From positions 1 through 46,276 of the forward strand of contig CAADUW010000128.1 in assembly GCA_900752285.1 (NCBI GenBank): 46,276 nucleotides of DNA, read 5' to 3'. Source of the DNA: an uncultured Oscillospiraceae bacterium (GTDB lineage: Bacteria > Bacillota > Clostridia > Oscillospirales > Oscillospiraceae). Positions 24,166 to 32,781 of this stretch are shown here, piece by piece. The stretch's first letter is position 1, and each line of letters starts with the position of its first letter. Made by a program: the position numbers and the translations under genes. The notes under the pieces were generated by a model. The model was not told where the DNA came from and did not search any database. It saw nothing but the letters and a program-made list of their open reading frames with translations.

Positions 24166-25251
24166 ATGAAACGAATTTTCGCCGGGACGGCGGCTGGCTT
24201 GCTGGTCGCCGTCCTGCTTTTCCCTGTGAAAGCAGGTGCGGTCAGTGCGCGAAGCTGCTGTGTGTTGGATGCGGTCAGTGGAAGAATCCTGTTTGAAAAG
24301 GAAGCTGACCGCCGCAGCCTGATTGCCAGTACCACGAAGATCATGACGGCGCTCCTGATTGCGGAGCAGTGCAACGTACTGGACCGGATGCGGATCCCCG
24401 GAGAAGCGGTTGGTATTGAGGGTTCTTCCATGTATCTGCGGGAGGGGGAAGTGCTGACGCTTCAGGAACTTCTGTACGGCCTGATGCTTTCCTCCGGGAA
24501 TGACGCGGCGGTCGCCCTGGCAGTTTACTGCGGGGGAACGGTGCAGGGCTTTGTGGAGATGATGAATGACAAGGCAAGGCTTCTGGGGCTCACAGGGACA
24601 CATTTCGAAAATCCCAACGGGCTGGATGCGCCGGAACACTACTCAACAGCGAGAGATCTGGCGGTTCTGGCAGCGTATGCCATGGAAAACCCGATTTTTG
24701 CTAAAACCGTATCCACAAAAACCGCTGCCGTGGGCAGCCGGTATCTGCGAAACCATAATAAGCTTCTATGGCTGGTAGCCGGGGCGGACGGAGTCAAGAC
24801 CGGTTTTACAAAAGCTGCCGGGCGAATTCTGGTGTCCAGTGCTTCTCGCCAGAACCGGCGGCTGATCGTTGTGACCCTGAATGACCCAAACGACTGGCAG
24901 GACCATGAGGCACTGCTGAACGAGGGGTTTTCCAGGTTCACTTTGACGAAGCTTATCTCCGCCGGGGATCAGGTAGGAGAACAGGAGATTGTGGGTGGAA
25001 CGGTGGATCGGGTTCCGGTTATCGCGGCGGAGGATTTTTCTTATGCCCTCGCTCCGGAGGAGACTGTCACGACCATGCTCAGTCTACGAAGCCCGGTTTT
25101 TGCGCCGGTGGCCGAGGGAGAGGATGCGGGATTTGCCTATATTCTCCTGAACGGAAAAGCGGTGGATAAAATCCCGGTTACCTATGGCAGAACCTCCGAA
25201 CAAAAGCAGGAAGAACCACAAAAACCTTTCCGTTTTTTACGGAAGCGGTAA
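24166..25251 (+). CDS. D-alanyl-D-alanine carboxypeptidase (penicillin-binding protein 5/DacB-DacF type)
   Basis: Removes the terminal D-alanine from peptidoglycan stem peptides outside the membrane. 361 residues with a signal peptide (MKRIFAGTAAGLLVAVLLF, cleavage probably after AGA about residue 25). Active-site motifs: STTK (Ser55, Lys58), SGN (110-112) and KTG (211-213), then the PBP5 C-terminal beta domain. The position behind ytfJ and before rluB resembles Bacillus dacB-spmA-spmB-rluB, so a spore cortex role is likely; spmA and spmB are absent here. The 56-base gap before it shows no promoter. Confidence 0.92.
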   Translation: MKRIFAGTAAGLLVAVLLFPVKAGAVSARSCCVLDAVSGRILFEKEADRRSLIASTTKIMTALLIAEQCNVLDRMRIPGEAVGIEGSSMYLREGEVLTLQELLYGLMLSSGNDAAVALAVYCGGTVQGFVEMMNDKARLLGLTGTHFENPNGLDAPEHYSTARDLAVLAAYAMENPIFAKTVSTKTAAVGSRYLRNHNKLLWLVAGADGVKTGFTKAAGRILVSSASRQNRRLIVVTLNDPNDWQDHEALLNEGFSRFTLTKLISAGDQVGEQEIVGGTVDRVPVIAAEDFSYALAPEETVTTMLSLRSPVFAPVAEGEDAGFAYILLNGKAVDKIPVTYGRTSEQKQEEPQKPFRFLRKR

Positions 25252-25262
25252 GATGAATTCGT

Positions 25263-25376
25263 AAATTGAAATTTAGTGGCGTAAGGTCCTTCGACCGCGG
25301 TGTCATTCCAAGGCAGTCTGCGGACGGCCTTGGAATGACAATGCTGTTCGTAATGCGCGCCGCTAAATTCCAATTT
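25263..25376. mobile_element. MITE-like element M1, copy c (114 bp)
   Basis: Ends pair as AAATTGAAATTTAGTGGCG and, reversed, AAATTGGAATTTAGCGGCG (2 mismatches in 19). The centre is a hairpin with 13-bp perfect arms GTCATTCCAAGGC/GCCTTGGAATGAC (25302-25339). It lies inside the operon between the carboxypeptidase and rluB, so it is transcribed. Confidence 0.75.
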
Positions 25377-25406
25377 GAGCGGAAATTTTGGAGGGAGGGG
25401 AAACAC

Positions 25407-26114
25407 ATGACAGAGCGGCTGCAAAAGATCCTGTCCGCCCGGGGAATTTCGTCCAGGCGGGAAGCAGAAAAGATGATCCTTGCCGGGAGAGTTACCGTGG
25501 ATGGCGTTCCGGCGGTGTTGGGGGATTCTGCAGATCCCGGGAAGAGTAAAATTGCCGTGGACGGAAAGCTGCTGCCGGAGGCGGGGAAAAACGTGTACCT
25601 GATGCTGAATAAGCCCCGGGGTTATGTGACAACCCTTTCGGATGAAAAGGGCAGACCCAATGCTGCACAGCTGGTCAGCGGCTGTGGCTGCCGGGTGTAT
25701 CCTGTCGGCAGACTGGACATGGATTCCGAGGGGCTTCTGCTGTTTACAAATGATGGAGGTCTGACCAATGCGCTGACTCACCCCAAAGGGGAAGTGGAGA
25801 AGGAGTATCTGGTAAAGGTTCGGGGCTACACACCGGACAGCACGGCGCTTTTTGCCCGCCCCATTGTTCTGGATGGGCGCCCCATCCGCTCGCCGGGCAT
25901 TACGCTCCTGAAAAGTACCGGGAATATGGCGCTTTACCGCGTGACTATCCACGAGGGCAGAAACCGGCAAATCCGCCGGATGGCGCAGGCGGCAGGACTT
26001 CAGGTTCTTCGCCTGAAACGGGTCCGGGAGGGAAGGGTGTCTCTGGGAGCGCTTCCTGTCGGGCAATGGCGGTATCTGAATGCAGCCGAAATTGCAGCTT
26101 TGCAGGATACATAA
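25407..26114 (+). CDS. rluB: rRNA pseudouridine synthase (RsuA/RluB family)
   Basis: Isomerises specific uridines in 23S (RluB-like) rRNA. 235 residues: an N-terminal S4 RNA-binding domain (RLQKILSARGISSRREAEKM), then the catalytic domain with GRLDMDSEGLLL (catalytic Asp104) and the C-terminal HEGRNRQIRRM. The ATG at 25407 follows GGAGGGAGGGG. The link to scpA-scpB is conserved in Firmicutes and favours RluB over RsuA or RluE, though the target base is not proven. No clear terminator follows; a GCGGC/GCCGC hairpin is at about 26117-26144. Confidence 0.93.
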   Translation: MTERLQKILSARGISSRREAEKMILAGRVTVDGVPAVLGDSADPGKSKIAVDGKLLPEAGKNVYLMLNKPRGYVTTLSDEKGRPNAAQLVSGCGCRVYPVGRLDMDSEGLLLFTNDGGLTNALTHPKGEVEKEYLVKVRGYTPDSTALFARPIVLDGRPIRSPGITLLKSTGNMALYRVTIHEGRNRQIRRMAQAAGLQVLRLKRVREGRVSLGALPVGQWRYLNAAEIAALQDT

Positions 26115-26336
26115 AAAGCGGCTGCATGCTTGAAAGCTGTGCCGCAACCTGAAACCGGAACCTTCCGGACGCGATTTCCTGTTCAGAGGAGAAAATTTGA
26201 AATCAATCCCGCTCGTAAACCACTGCACCAGCTGACTTTGCATGTTCAAAGGGTATGGAAAATACAGATGAGCAGATTCCGTTTTCATGAAAAGCTCACA
26301 ATTCTCAAAAGAATATGAATTTTTGTGTTTCGCCTA

Positions 26337-26365
26337 TTGCATTTTTGGGGCGCATCTGGTAGTAT
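26337..26365 (+). promoter_or_regulatory. Promoter of the rpiR-like/baiN-like pair
   Basis: TTGCAT (26337-26342), 17 bases, TAGTAT (26360-26365). It shows that the gene starts downstream at 26398, not at the ATG at 26287. The preceding 26115-26336 contains no gene I can support. Confidence 0.7.
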
Positions 26366-26397
26366 TGGTTAAAGATAAATTTGGGTGGTGTTTTGCC

Positions 26398-27273
26398 TTG
26401 AATACAGATATTTTTACCCTTCTGCAGGAAAAGACTCCGGAGTTCTCCAAGGGGCAGCGGAGAATTGCGCAATATATTCTGGAGGCTTACGATAAGGCGG
26501 CATTTATGACCGCCAACCGATTGGGAAAAACCGTCGGTGTTTCGGAGTCTACCGTAGTTCGCTTTGCGGTGGATCTTGGTTTTGACGGTTATCCCAGCAT
26601 GCAGAAGGCCATGCAGGAAATGGTGCTGAACCGTTTGACCTCTGTCCAGAGAATCGAGGTTGCCAATGACCGGCTGAAGGATCAGGATGTGCTGTCTACT
26701 GTTTTCCATTCCGATATTGAAAAGCTTCGGCAGACGGAGGAAACCGTAGACCGGGGAGAGTTTGCCAGCGCCGTCAACGCGATCCTGAAAGCAAAACATA
26801 TTTATATTCTGGGAGTCCGTTCCGTGGCGCCCCTTGCAAATTTTCTCGGGTATTACCTGAATTACATGTTTAATAATGTACATGTGATCTCCGGCATGAG
26901 CACGGGAGAAATGTTTGAAAAGATCGTCGGGGTCAATTCGGAGGACGCGGTAGTCGCGTTCAGCTTCCCCCGGTATTCCGCGTCCACAACCAAGGGTGCA
27001 AGATACTGCCGCTCTACCGGCGCAACCGTCATTGGTATCACAGACAGCATCAGCTCCCCACTGGGGCAGTGCTGTGAACACGTGCTGGTTGCCAAGAGTG
27101 ATATGCTGTCTCTTGTGGACAGTCTTGTGGCGCCGCTCAGCATTGTCAACGCACTGATCGTTGCAATTGCGGCAAAACGGGAGAAGGAGCTCAGCCGTAC
27201 ATTCGAAAATCTGGAGCGGATCTGGGACGAATACAACGTTTACGAGAAGCAGGTCAAGGACGATGAAGTTTGA
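26398..27273 (+). CDS. MurR/RpiR-family transcriptional regulator
   Basis: 291 residues. The N-terminal HTH_6 domain (FSKGQRRIAQYILEAYDKAA, TVGVSESTVVRFAVDLGFDG) binds DNA; the C-terminal SIS domain (IYILGVRSVAPLANFLGYYL, AFSFPRYSASTTKGA) senses a sugar phosphate. The start is TTG at 26398, behind GGTGGTG and downstream of a good promoter. It overlaps the next gene by 11 bases. RpiR regulators usually sit beside sugar-phosphate or aminosugar genes; none is adjacent, so the effector is unknown. Confidence 0.9.
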   Translation: MNTDIFTLLQEKTPEFSKGQRRIAQYILEAYDKAAFMTANRLGKTVGVSESTVVRFAVDLGFDGYPSMQKAMQEMVLNRLTSVQRIEVANDRLKDQDVLSTVFHSDIEKLRQTEETVDRGEFASAVNAILKAKHIYILGVRSVAPLANFLGYYLNYMFNNVHVISGMSTGEMFEKIVGVNSEDAVVAFSFPRYSASTTKGARYCRSTGATVIGITDSISSPLGQCCEHVLVAKSDMLSLVDSLVAPLSIVNALIVAIAAKREKELSRTFENLERIWDEYNVYEKQVKDDEV

Positions 27274-28495
27274 CGGCATTGTCATTGGCGGCGGCGCGGC
27301 GGGGATGATGTCCGCGATCACAGCTGCGCGAAGTGGCAGCCGGGTGCTGCTGCTGGAGCGCAACGGCAGGCTGGGGAAAAAACTGCTGATCACGGGCAAA
27401 GGCCGGTGCAATGTTACCAATGATTGCTCTGCACAGGAGGTTTTGCAGAATGTTCCAAGAAATGGGCGGTTTCTGTACAGTGCCATGACGGCATTTCCTC
27501 CGGAGCGGGCAAAGACTTTTTTTGAAGAGAACGGGTGTCCGCTGAAAACCGAGCGGGGGAACCGGGTGTTTCCCCAGTCCGATAAGGCCCAGTCCGTTTT
27601 AACCAGTCTGGAAAGATCCATGCGGGAAGCCGGTGTGGAGATTCGGGGCGAGCGTGCTGTCCATATTCTGACCCGGGAGAACCGGGTGTCCGGTGTTCAG
27701 ACGGAAAACGGTTCCTTTGCGGCAAAATGGGTCATCCTTGCCACCGGCGGTGTGTCCTATCCTGCTACCGGCTCTACCGGCGATGGCTATGCCATGGCAA
27801 AGGAACTGGGGCACACGGTAGTGGAGCCTGTCGGAAATCTGGTTCCGTTGGAAATTGCCGGAGACGACTGCCCGGATATGCAGGGACTTTCTCTGCGGAA
27901 TGTAGGGGTCAAGCTTTTAAACGATAAGGGAAAGATTCTCTATCAGGACTTTGGGGAACTGCTTTTTACCCATTTTGGGGTCTCCGGCCCGACGGTACTC
28001 AGTGCCAGCTGCCACCTGAAAGGGGAGAACTGCCGTCTGGTGCTGGATCTGAAGCCCGCACTTAACGCGGGAAAGCTGGACGCCCGGATCCTCCGGGATC
28101 TGGATATGTACCGGAACCGCACCATGGAAAATGCGCTGACGGATCTGCTGCCACGTTCCATGATCCCCGTGGTTTTGCGGCGGTTGGAAATTCCGGTCGG
28201 ACTTCAGGCAAACGCTTTGACAAAGCAAAAACGGCGGGAGCTTGTGGATCTGCTGAAAAGCTTCTTTCTGCCGGTTCTTGGAAAGCGCCCGGTTTCGGAG
28301 GCAATCATCACCTCCGGGGGAATCCGGGTTTCGGAGATCGATCCCAAAACCATGGAGTCCAAGCGGATTCCGGGGCTCTATTTTGCAGGGGAAATCATTG
28401 ACTGCGACGCTTATACCGGCGGATTTAACCTTCAGATCGCATGGGCGACTGCCGTAGCTGCAGGAAAAAATGCGTCCGGTGTTTCCGCCTATTGA
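27263..28495 (+). CDS. NAD(P)/FAD-dependent oxidoreductase, HI0933/BaiN-like flavoprotein
   Basis: 410 residues. An N-terminal dinucleotide-binding GGGAAGMMSA motif (residues 8-17), ERNGRLGKKLLITGKGRCNV, typical of the HI0933/YhiN family, ATGGVSYPATGSTGDGY, and the C-terminal FAGEIIDCDAYTGGFNLQIA. The ATG at 27263 lies in the end of the regulator gene with AAGGA upstream, so the two are translationally coupled. Some members (BaiN) have been assigned to bile-acid dehydroxylation in clostridia, but most have no known substrate; nothing here supports a bile-acid operon. Confidence 0.88.
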   Translation: MKFDGIVIGGGAAGMMSAITAARSGSRVLLLERNGRLGKKLLITGKGRCNVTNDCSAQEVLQNVPRNGRFLYSAMTAFPPERAKTFFEENGCPLKTERGNRVFPQSDKAQSVLTSLERSMREAGVEIRGERAVHILTRENRVSGVQTENGSFAAKWVILATGGVSYPATGSTGDGYAMAKELGHTVVEPVGNLVPLEIAGDDCPDMQGLSLRNVGVKLLNDKGKILYQDFGELLFTHFGVSGPTVLSASCHLKGENCRLVLDLKPALNAGKLDARILRDLDMYRNRTMENALTDLLPRSMIPVVLRRLEIPVGLQANALTKQKRRELVDLLKSFFLPVLGKRPVSEAIITSGGIRVSEIDPKTMESKRIPGLYFAGEIIDCDAYTGGFNLQIAWATAVAAGKNASGVSAY

Positions 28496-28520
28496 CAAAA
28501 GTGCGCTCCTGTACTAAAAT
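28492..28520 (+). promoter_or_regulatory. Promoter of acpP
   Basis: Perfect TTGACA (28492-28497), 17 bases, TAAAAT (28515-28520). The -35 box overlaps the stop codon of the flavoprotein gene. Confidence 0.88.
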
Positions 28521-28562
28521 AGCCATCAGATAATCCCATGAGATAAGTTGGAGGGAAACCTT

Positions 28563-28784
28563 ATGTACGAGAAACTGGTAAAGTACGCCGCAAAGCAGTT
28601 GGAACTGGATGAGTCTAAAATTACCCCGGACAGCACCTTTGAGAGCCTTGGCATTGATTCTCTGGATATTGTTGAGATGATCATGGATCTGGAGAGCGAA
28701 CTGGGCGTGGAACTGGATATGGAGGATCAGAAGATCACCACCTTCCAGGAGCTGGCGGACTTTATTGAGTCCAAGCTGAGCTGA
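28563..28784 (+). CDS. acpP: Acyl carrier protein
   Basis: Carries fatty-acyl intermediates on a 4'-phosphopantetheine arm. 73 residues, acidic. The attachment site is GIDSLDIVEM with Ser33 in the DSL motif. The ATG at 28563 follows GGAGGG. It has its own consensus promoter and is followed by the SRP RNA gene; no fatty-acid synthesis genes are adjacent. Confidence 0.96.
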   Translation: MYEKLVKYAAKQLELDESKITPDSTFESLGIDSLDIVEMIMDLESELGVELDMEDQKITTFQELADFIESKLS

Positions 28785-28807
28785 TTTTTTGATATAGCTT
28801 GTTATGG

Positions 28808-29117
28808 CTGACCGGCTTATAACAAGGTCGCACTAGTCGGGGAGATAGCGGTGCCCTGTACCTGCAATCCGCTCCAGCAGGGATGAATTCCCATACCCGG
28901 ATCGCTTCTGTGCCGTCTGGCACGTGTAAGTGGTGTTGATAGATCGGTCTTGCGCAACGGGATCCCGTGAACCATGTCAGGTGGGGAACCAAGCAGCATT
29001 AAGCGGACCTTCCCGTGTGCCGCGAAGGCCTCCGATCTTGAGCCGTCTGCACGGATGCCGGACACAGGGTTGATCCAAATGTGGGTGTGCGATCTTGTTA
29101 TGAGTCGGTCTGCTTTT
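28808..29117 (+). ncRNA. ffs: Signal recognition particle RNA (large, Alu-containing type)
   Basis: The RNA core of the SRP that targets nascent membrane proteins. About 310 bases. The ends pair over more than 20 bases (5' GACCGGCTTATAACAAG with 3' CTTGTTATGAGTCGGTC), followed by CTTTTTGC as terminator. The Alu domain is recognisable from GGTGCCCTGTACCTGCAATC and CCGCTCCAGCAGGG; the Ffh-binding helix 8 from CATGTCAGGT and AAGCAGCATTAAG. A gene of this kind lies before dnaX in Bacillus too. Exact ends are estimates; the promoter was not clear (TATAGC at about 28793). Confidence 0.93.
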
Positions 29118-29172
29118 TGCTTCTGAAATTGGTGTTTTGGAGGCCCCTGTTTTTGGAGAGAGGAGGAGAATC

Positions 29173-30795
29173 ATGAGCGCCTATCAGGCACTGTATCGGA
29201 AATACCGGCCCCAGACCTTTGACGATGTGGTGGGACAGAGTGCGGTGACCCAGACTCTGAAGGCACAGATCGTCAGCGGAAAGCTGAGTCATGCCTACCT
29301 CTTTACAGGCTGCCGGGGAACGGGAAAAACTTCCTGCGCAAAGATCCTTGCCAAGGCGGTCAATTGTCTGAATCCGGAGAACGGAAATCCCTGCAATCGC
29401 TGCAAGGCCTGCCGGGCCATTGACGACGGCACCTGTATGGATGTGCTGGAAATTGATGCTGCCTCCAATAACGGCGTAGACAGCGTCCGGGATCTGCGGG
29501 ATGACGCGGTATATTCTCCCTCACAGGTAAAAAAGCGGGTCTATATCGTGGACGAGGTCCACATGCTTTCCACCAGTGCTTTTAATGCGCTGCTGAAAAT
29601 TATTGAGGAGCCGCCGGAGCATCTGCTGTTTATTCTTGCGACAACGGAATTGCATAAGGTTCCTGCAACCATTCTTTCCCGGTGTCAGCGCTTTTCCTTC
29701 CGCCGGATCGGGCAGGAGGATATTGCGGCACAGCTGCAATACGTTGCCTATCAGGAATCCATTGATCTGGACGCGGGAGCGGCCCGGGTGCTGGCGCGAC
29801 TGGCGGACGGTGCCCTTCGGGACGCACTCAGCCTGCTGGACCAGTGCGCCTCTGCTGTGACCGGGGAGTTGACCGCACAGGGGGTTTATAACTGTCTGGG
29901 CATTGCGGGAGAGCGGCGCTGTGCCGAACTGCTGGACAGAATTGCCGAGCAGGATTCAGCGAGGGCCATGGCACTGTTCAACCGGCTTTATACGGAGGGC
30001 AAGGACCTGTCCGCCATGCTGGATGAGCTTGCCAGTCTGGTTCGGGACTTGCTGATTTTGAAAACCGCACCGGATGCCGGTATTACCATGCTTTCCGGGG
30101 TGGCAGAGGATGAGGAAGCCAGAGCCCTTGCCGCAAAGATTTCCGGCGGGGAACTGATCCGGATGATGGAACTTCTCCAGAAGACCCTGAATCTTTTCAC
30201 CCGCAGCGCCAGCCGCCGCAGCGATGCGGAACTCTGCATTCTGGAAATGAGCAGGCCTGAACTGAGCACAGATATTTCTACCGTTAACGCCCGGCTGACC
30301 CGGGTGGAGGAACAGCTGAAAACCGGAAGTTTTCAAATACTTCCGCGGACGCAAGCGGCAAGTGTGCCTGCCGGAGAGGCGGCACCGGAGCAGGTGAAAG
30401 CCGGAGTGCCTGAAAAGCAGCCCGTCGAACCGGCGACACCGCAGCCGGTTGAGGAACTTCCCATGGGCTTCTGGCAGGATCTGGCTGCCGCTGTTCGCAA
30501 GGAACTGAAGCCGCCGGTTTCCGGATTCTTTATTGCTGCACCAAATTCCCCCATGGAAATTACCGTCTCCGGAAATACCCTGACCCTCCTGTGCCGGGAT
30601 ACGTTTACAGCGGAGATCGTGGGAAAGAAAGAGGTTCTGGAGGTTGTTGGAAGGAAAGCTTCCGTACTGCTGAAGCGCAACGTTGCGGTTAAGACAACAG
30701 ATCTGTCCAAACAGGACAGGGATGGTTCCGGCATGTCCAAGCTGATGGATTTCGGAAGAGCAAATCCGGGGCTTGTTAGAATCAAAGATCACTGA
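29173..30795 (+). CDS. dnaX: DNA polymerase III subunit gamma/tau
   Basis: The clamp-loader ATPase of the replisome. 540 residues: Walker A GCRGTGKT (46-53), the zinc cysteines C65, C74, C77 and C80, Walker B VDEVHMLS, then lid and collar domains and a variable tau-like C-terminal part rich in Ala/Pro/Glu (about 390-430). The ATG at 29173 follows AGGAGGAG; the frame's upstream extension to 29137 is not part of the family. I saw no obvious frameshift signal for a shorter gamma form. It is followed by ybaB and recR. Confidence 0.96.
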   Translation: MSAYQALYRKYRPQTFDDVVGQSAVTQTLKAQIVSGKLSHAYLFTGCRGTGKTSCAKILAKAVNCLNPENGNPCNRCKACRAIDDGTCMDVLEIDAASNNGVDSVRDLRDDAVYSPSQVKKRVYIVDEVHMLSTSAFNALLKIIEEPPEHLLFILATTELHKVPATILSRCQRFSFRRIGQEDIAAQLQYVAYQESIDLDAGAARVLARLADGALRDALSLLDQCASAVTGELTAQGVYNCLGIAGERRCAELLDRIAEQDSARAMALFNRLYTEGKDLSAMLDELASLVRDLLILKTAPDAGITMLSGVAEDEEARALAAKISGGELIRMMELLQKTLNLFTRSASRRSDAELCILEMSRPELSTDISTVNARLTRVEEQLKTGSFQILPRTQAASVPAGEAAPEQVKAGVPEKQPVEPATPQPVEELPMGFWQDLAAAVRKELKPPVSGFFIAAPNSPMEITVSGNTLTLLCRDTFTAEIVGKKEVLEVVGRKASVLLKRNVAVKTTDLSKQDRDGSGMSKLMDFGRANPGLVRIKDH

Positions 30796-30811
30796 GAAGG
30801 AGTTTTATTGT

Positions 30812-31156
30812 ATGGCAAAGAACGGTTTTCGGGGAATGCCCGGTGGAATGAATCAGGCTGCGATGATGAAGCAGGCACAAAAAATGCAGCAGGAGATGCT
30901 GCGGATGCAGGAAGAGCAGGAGAACAGGACCTTTACCGCAAAGGCTGGCGGCGGTGTAGTTTGTGCAACTGTGAACGGCAAGCATGAGTTGGTGGAGCTG
31001 ACCATTCAGCCGGAGGCAGTGGATCCCGAGGACGTGGAAATGCTGCAGGATACGGTGATTGCGGCTGTAAATGAGGCCATGCGCCTGGCGGATACGGAGG
31101 CGGCGAACAACATGTCCCGGCTCACCGGCGGCCTGAATCTGGGCGGACTGTTCTGA
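30812..31156 (+). CDS. ybaB: YbaB/EbfC family nucleoid-associated protein
   Basis: A small dimeric DNA-binding protein of 114 residues. The N-terminus is methionine- and glycine-rich (GGMNQAAMMKQAQKMQQEML), a long helix follows, then the AGGGVVCATVNGKHELVELTI sheet region (split here across the domain). The ATG at 30812 follows AAGGAG. It lies between dnaX and recR, the conserved order. Confidence 0.95.
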   Translation: MAKNGFRGMPGGMNQAAMMKQAQKMQQEMLRMQEEQENRTFTAKAGGGVVCATVNGKHELVELTIQPEAVDPEDVEMLQDTVIAAVNEAMRLADTEAANNMSRLTGGLNLGGLF

Positions 31157-31166
31157 GGAGAGAGCC

Positions 31167-31766
31167 ATGCAGTTTTTTCCTGCGGCACTGCAAAATCTGA
31201 CGGATCAGTTTGCGCGTCTGCCCGGCATTGGCGGAAAAACCGCCCAACGCCTGGCATTTCATGTACTGGAGCTTCCGCTGGAGGATGCGCAGGCTTTTGC
31301 CAATGCGATTCTGGAAGCCAAAAAGCAGGTGCATACCTGCCCGATTTGTCAGAATCTGACGGACCGGGAAGTCTGCCCCATCTGTGATGACGACAGCCGG
31401 GATAAAAGCACCGTGTGTGTAGTTGCCGAGCCCCGGGATGTGATTGCCATGGAACGTTCCCGGGAGTATCGGGGTGTGTACCACGTGCTCCACGGCGTTA
31501 TTTCTCCTCTGAACCATGTGACGCAGGAGGATATCAAAATCCGGGAGCTTTTAAAACGGGTCGCCTCCGGGGAAATTCACGAGATCATCATGGCGACAAA
31601 CCCGGATACGGAGGGAGAGGCCACAGCCATGTATATTTCACGCCTGCTGCGTCCCATGGAGGTCAAGGTCACCCGTCTGGCCTATGGCGTTCCGGTGGGA
31701 AGCCAGTTGGAATATACCGACGAGGTTACGCTGTCCCGCGCACTGGAAGGCAGACAGGAAATGTAA
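31167..31766 (+). CDS. recR: Recombination protein RecR
   Basis: Acts with RecO and RecF to load RecA at gaps. 199 residues, standard length. An N-terminal helix-hairpin-helix (FARLPGIGGKTAQRLAFHVL), a C4 zinc finger (CPIC...CPIC), and a Toprim domain with IIMATNPDTEGEATAMYI. GAGGAGAG precedes the ATG. It is the last gene of the dnaX unit and is followed by a terminator shared with the opposing transporter gene. Confidence 0.97.
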   Translation: MQFFPAALQNLTDQFARLPGIGGKTAQRLAFHVLELPLEDAQAFANAILEAKKQVHTCPICQNLTDREVCPICDDDSRDKSTVCVVAEPRDVIAMERSREYRGVYHVLHGVISPLNHVTQEDIKIRELLKRVASGEIHEIIMATNPDTEGEATAMYISRLLRPMEVKVTRLAYGVPVGSQLEYTDEVTLSRALEGRQEM

Positions 31767-31786
31767 CGCTTGATAACGCTAAATTA

Positions 31787-31838
31787 AAAAAGTACCGCCC
31801 GGGAATTTGCCTTTGCAGTTCCCGGACGGTATTTTTTA
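31787..31838. terminator. Bidirectional terminator between recR and the DMT transporter
   Basis: Stem GTACCG(C)CCGGGAA/TTCCCGG(A)CGGTAT, with AAAAAA before and TTTTTT after. It overlaps the stop codon of the minus-strand gene. Confidence 0.9.
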
Positions 31839-32720
31839 TTTCGTTTCCGGCAGTTGGGAGAGAATAACGGCACTGAACATCAGAACACAGCCGACCCCTT
31901 CCCGGGCGGTCAGTCGTTCGTGGAGCAGCAGAAATCCGAAAAGGACGGCAAAAACCGACTCAAGACTCATGATGAGGGAAGCGGCGGTTGGTTCCAGACT
32001 GCGCTGCCCGGTGATTTGCAGGGTATAGGCAACGCCCATGGAAAGAACACCTGCGTACCCAAGGGGCAGCCAGCAGCGGGCAATGTCGGCGGTATTTACG
32101 GTTTCACCCAGGAGCATGAAGGGCAGAGACAGAACCACCACTACGGCAGCCTGAATGCAGTTCAGGCGCAGCCCATCCAGACTGCCCGCAAAACGGTCGA
32201 TCAGCGTGATCTGAATGGAAAAGGCAAAAGCGCAGCCGATGAGCAGAAAATCTCCCCGGCTGAGGGAGCCGCTGCCTGACCAGCTCAGAAGATACAGCCC
32301 GATTGCCGCAGGCAGAACACTGAGAAGTGCGGAACGGGAGGGCTTCCTTCCCAGAAAAACGCCCAGCAGCGGCACCAGAATAATGTACATGGCGGTGAGA
32401 AATCCCGCTTTTCCGGCGTCGGTTTCCACAAGTCCGATTTGCTGCAAACTGGAAGCGGCAAAGAGCGCCGTTCCGCAGAGCAGTCCACCCTTGATAAGTT
32501 CCGGATCCAGCCACATGTGAAGAGAATGTCTCCAGCCGGCTTTTTCGGCACCGACGATGGTTGCGGCAGGAAAAAGAAACAGCAGCGCCAGCGCGCAGCG
32601 AATTGTCTGAAAGGTAAACGGACCGATTTTATCCATGCCGGCCCGTTGGGCAATAAAAGCGGAGCCCCAGATCACCGTGGCGAAAAGAAGCTGCAGGCTT
32701 CCGCATACTTTGCTTTTCAT
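31836..32720 (-). CDS. EamA/DMT-superfamily transporter
   Basis: An integral membrane protein of 294 residues with about ten hydrophobic helices in two EamA halves. The first begins LQLLFATVIWGSAFIAQRAG; the end of the second includes LSMGVAYTLQITGQRSLEPT and LESVFAVLFGFLLLHERLT, a common DMT signature. Members export amino acids, metabolites or drugs; the substrate cannot be predicted. The ATG at 32720 follows AAGGTGA. It is monocistronic, divergent from pepF. Confidence 0.9.
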   Translation of the reverse strand: MKSKVCGSLQLLFATVIWGSAFIAQRAGMDKIGPFTFQTIRCALALLFLFPAATIVGAEKAGWRHSLHMWLDPELIKGGLLCGTALFAASSLQQIGLVETDAGKAGFLTAMYIILVPLLGVFLGRKPSRSALLSVLPAAIGLYLLSWSGSGSLSRGDFLLIGCAFAFSIQITLIDRFAGSLDGLRLNCIQAAVVVVLSLPFMLLGETVNTADIARCWLPLGYAGVLSMGVAYTLQITGQRSLEPTAASLIMSLESVFAVLFGFLLLHERLTAREGVGCVLMFSAVILSQLPETK

Positions 32721-32736
32721 AAAATCACCTTGGCTA

Positions 32737-32765
32737 ACTCTACCATATTCCTGCAAAAGTTGCAA
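32737..32765 (-). promoter_or_regulatory. Promoter of the DMT transporter
   Basis: On the minus strand TTGCAA (32760-32765), 17 bases, TAGAGT (32737-32742). Its -35 box is only 16 bases from the -35 box of the divergent pepF promoter. Confidence 0.65.
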
Positions 32766-32781
32766 GCGCAATTTTTATTCG

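Noticed and set aside
26130..26318. 62-codon frame between rluB and the rpiR-like gene
   Set aside because: No ribosome site and arginine/proline-rich shadow-like composition; the region upstream of 26337 looks non-coding.
28765..28798. Promoter for the SRP RNA
   Set aside because: TTGAGT and TATAGC are separated by 22 bases, too far for a sigma-A promoter.
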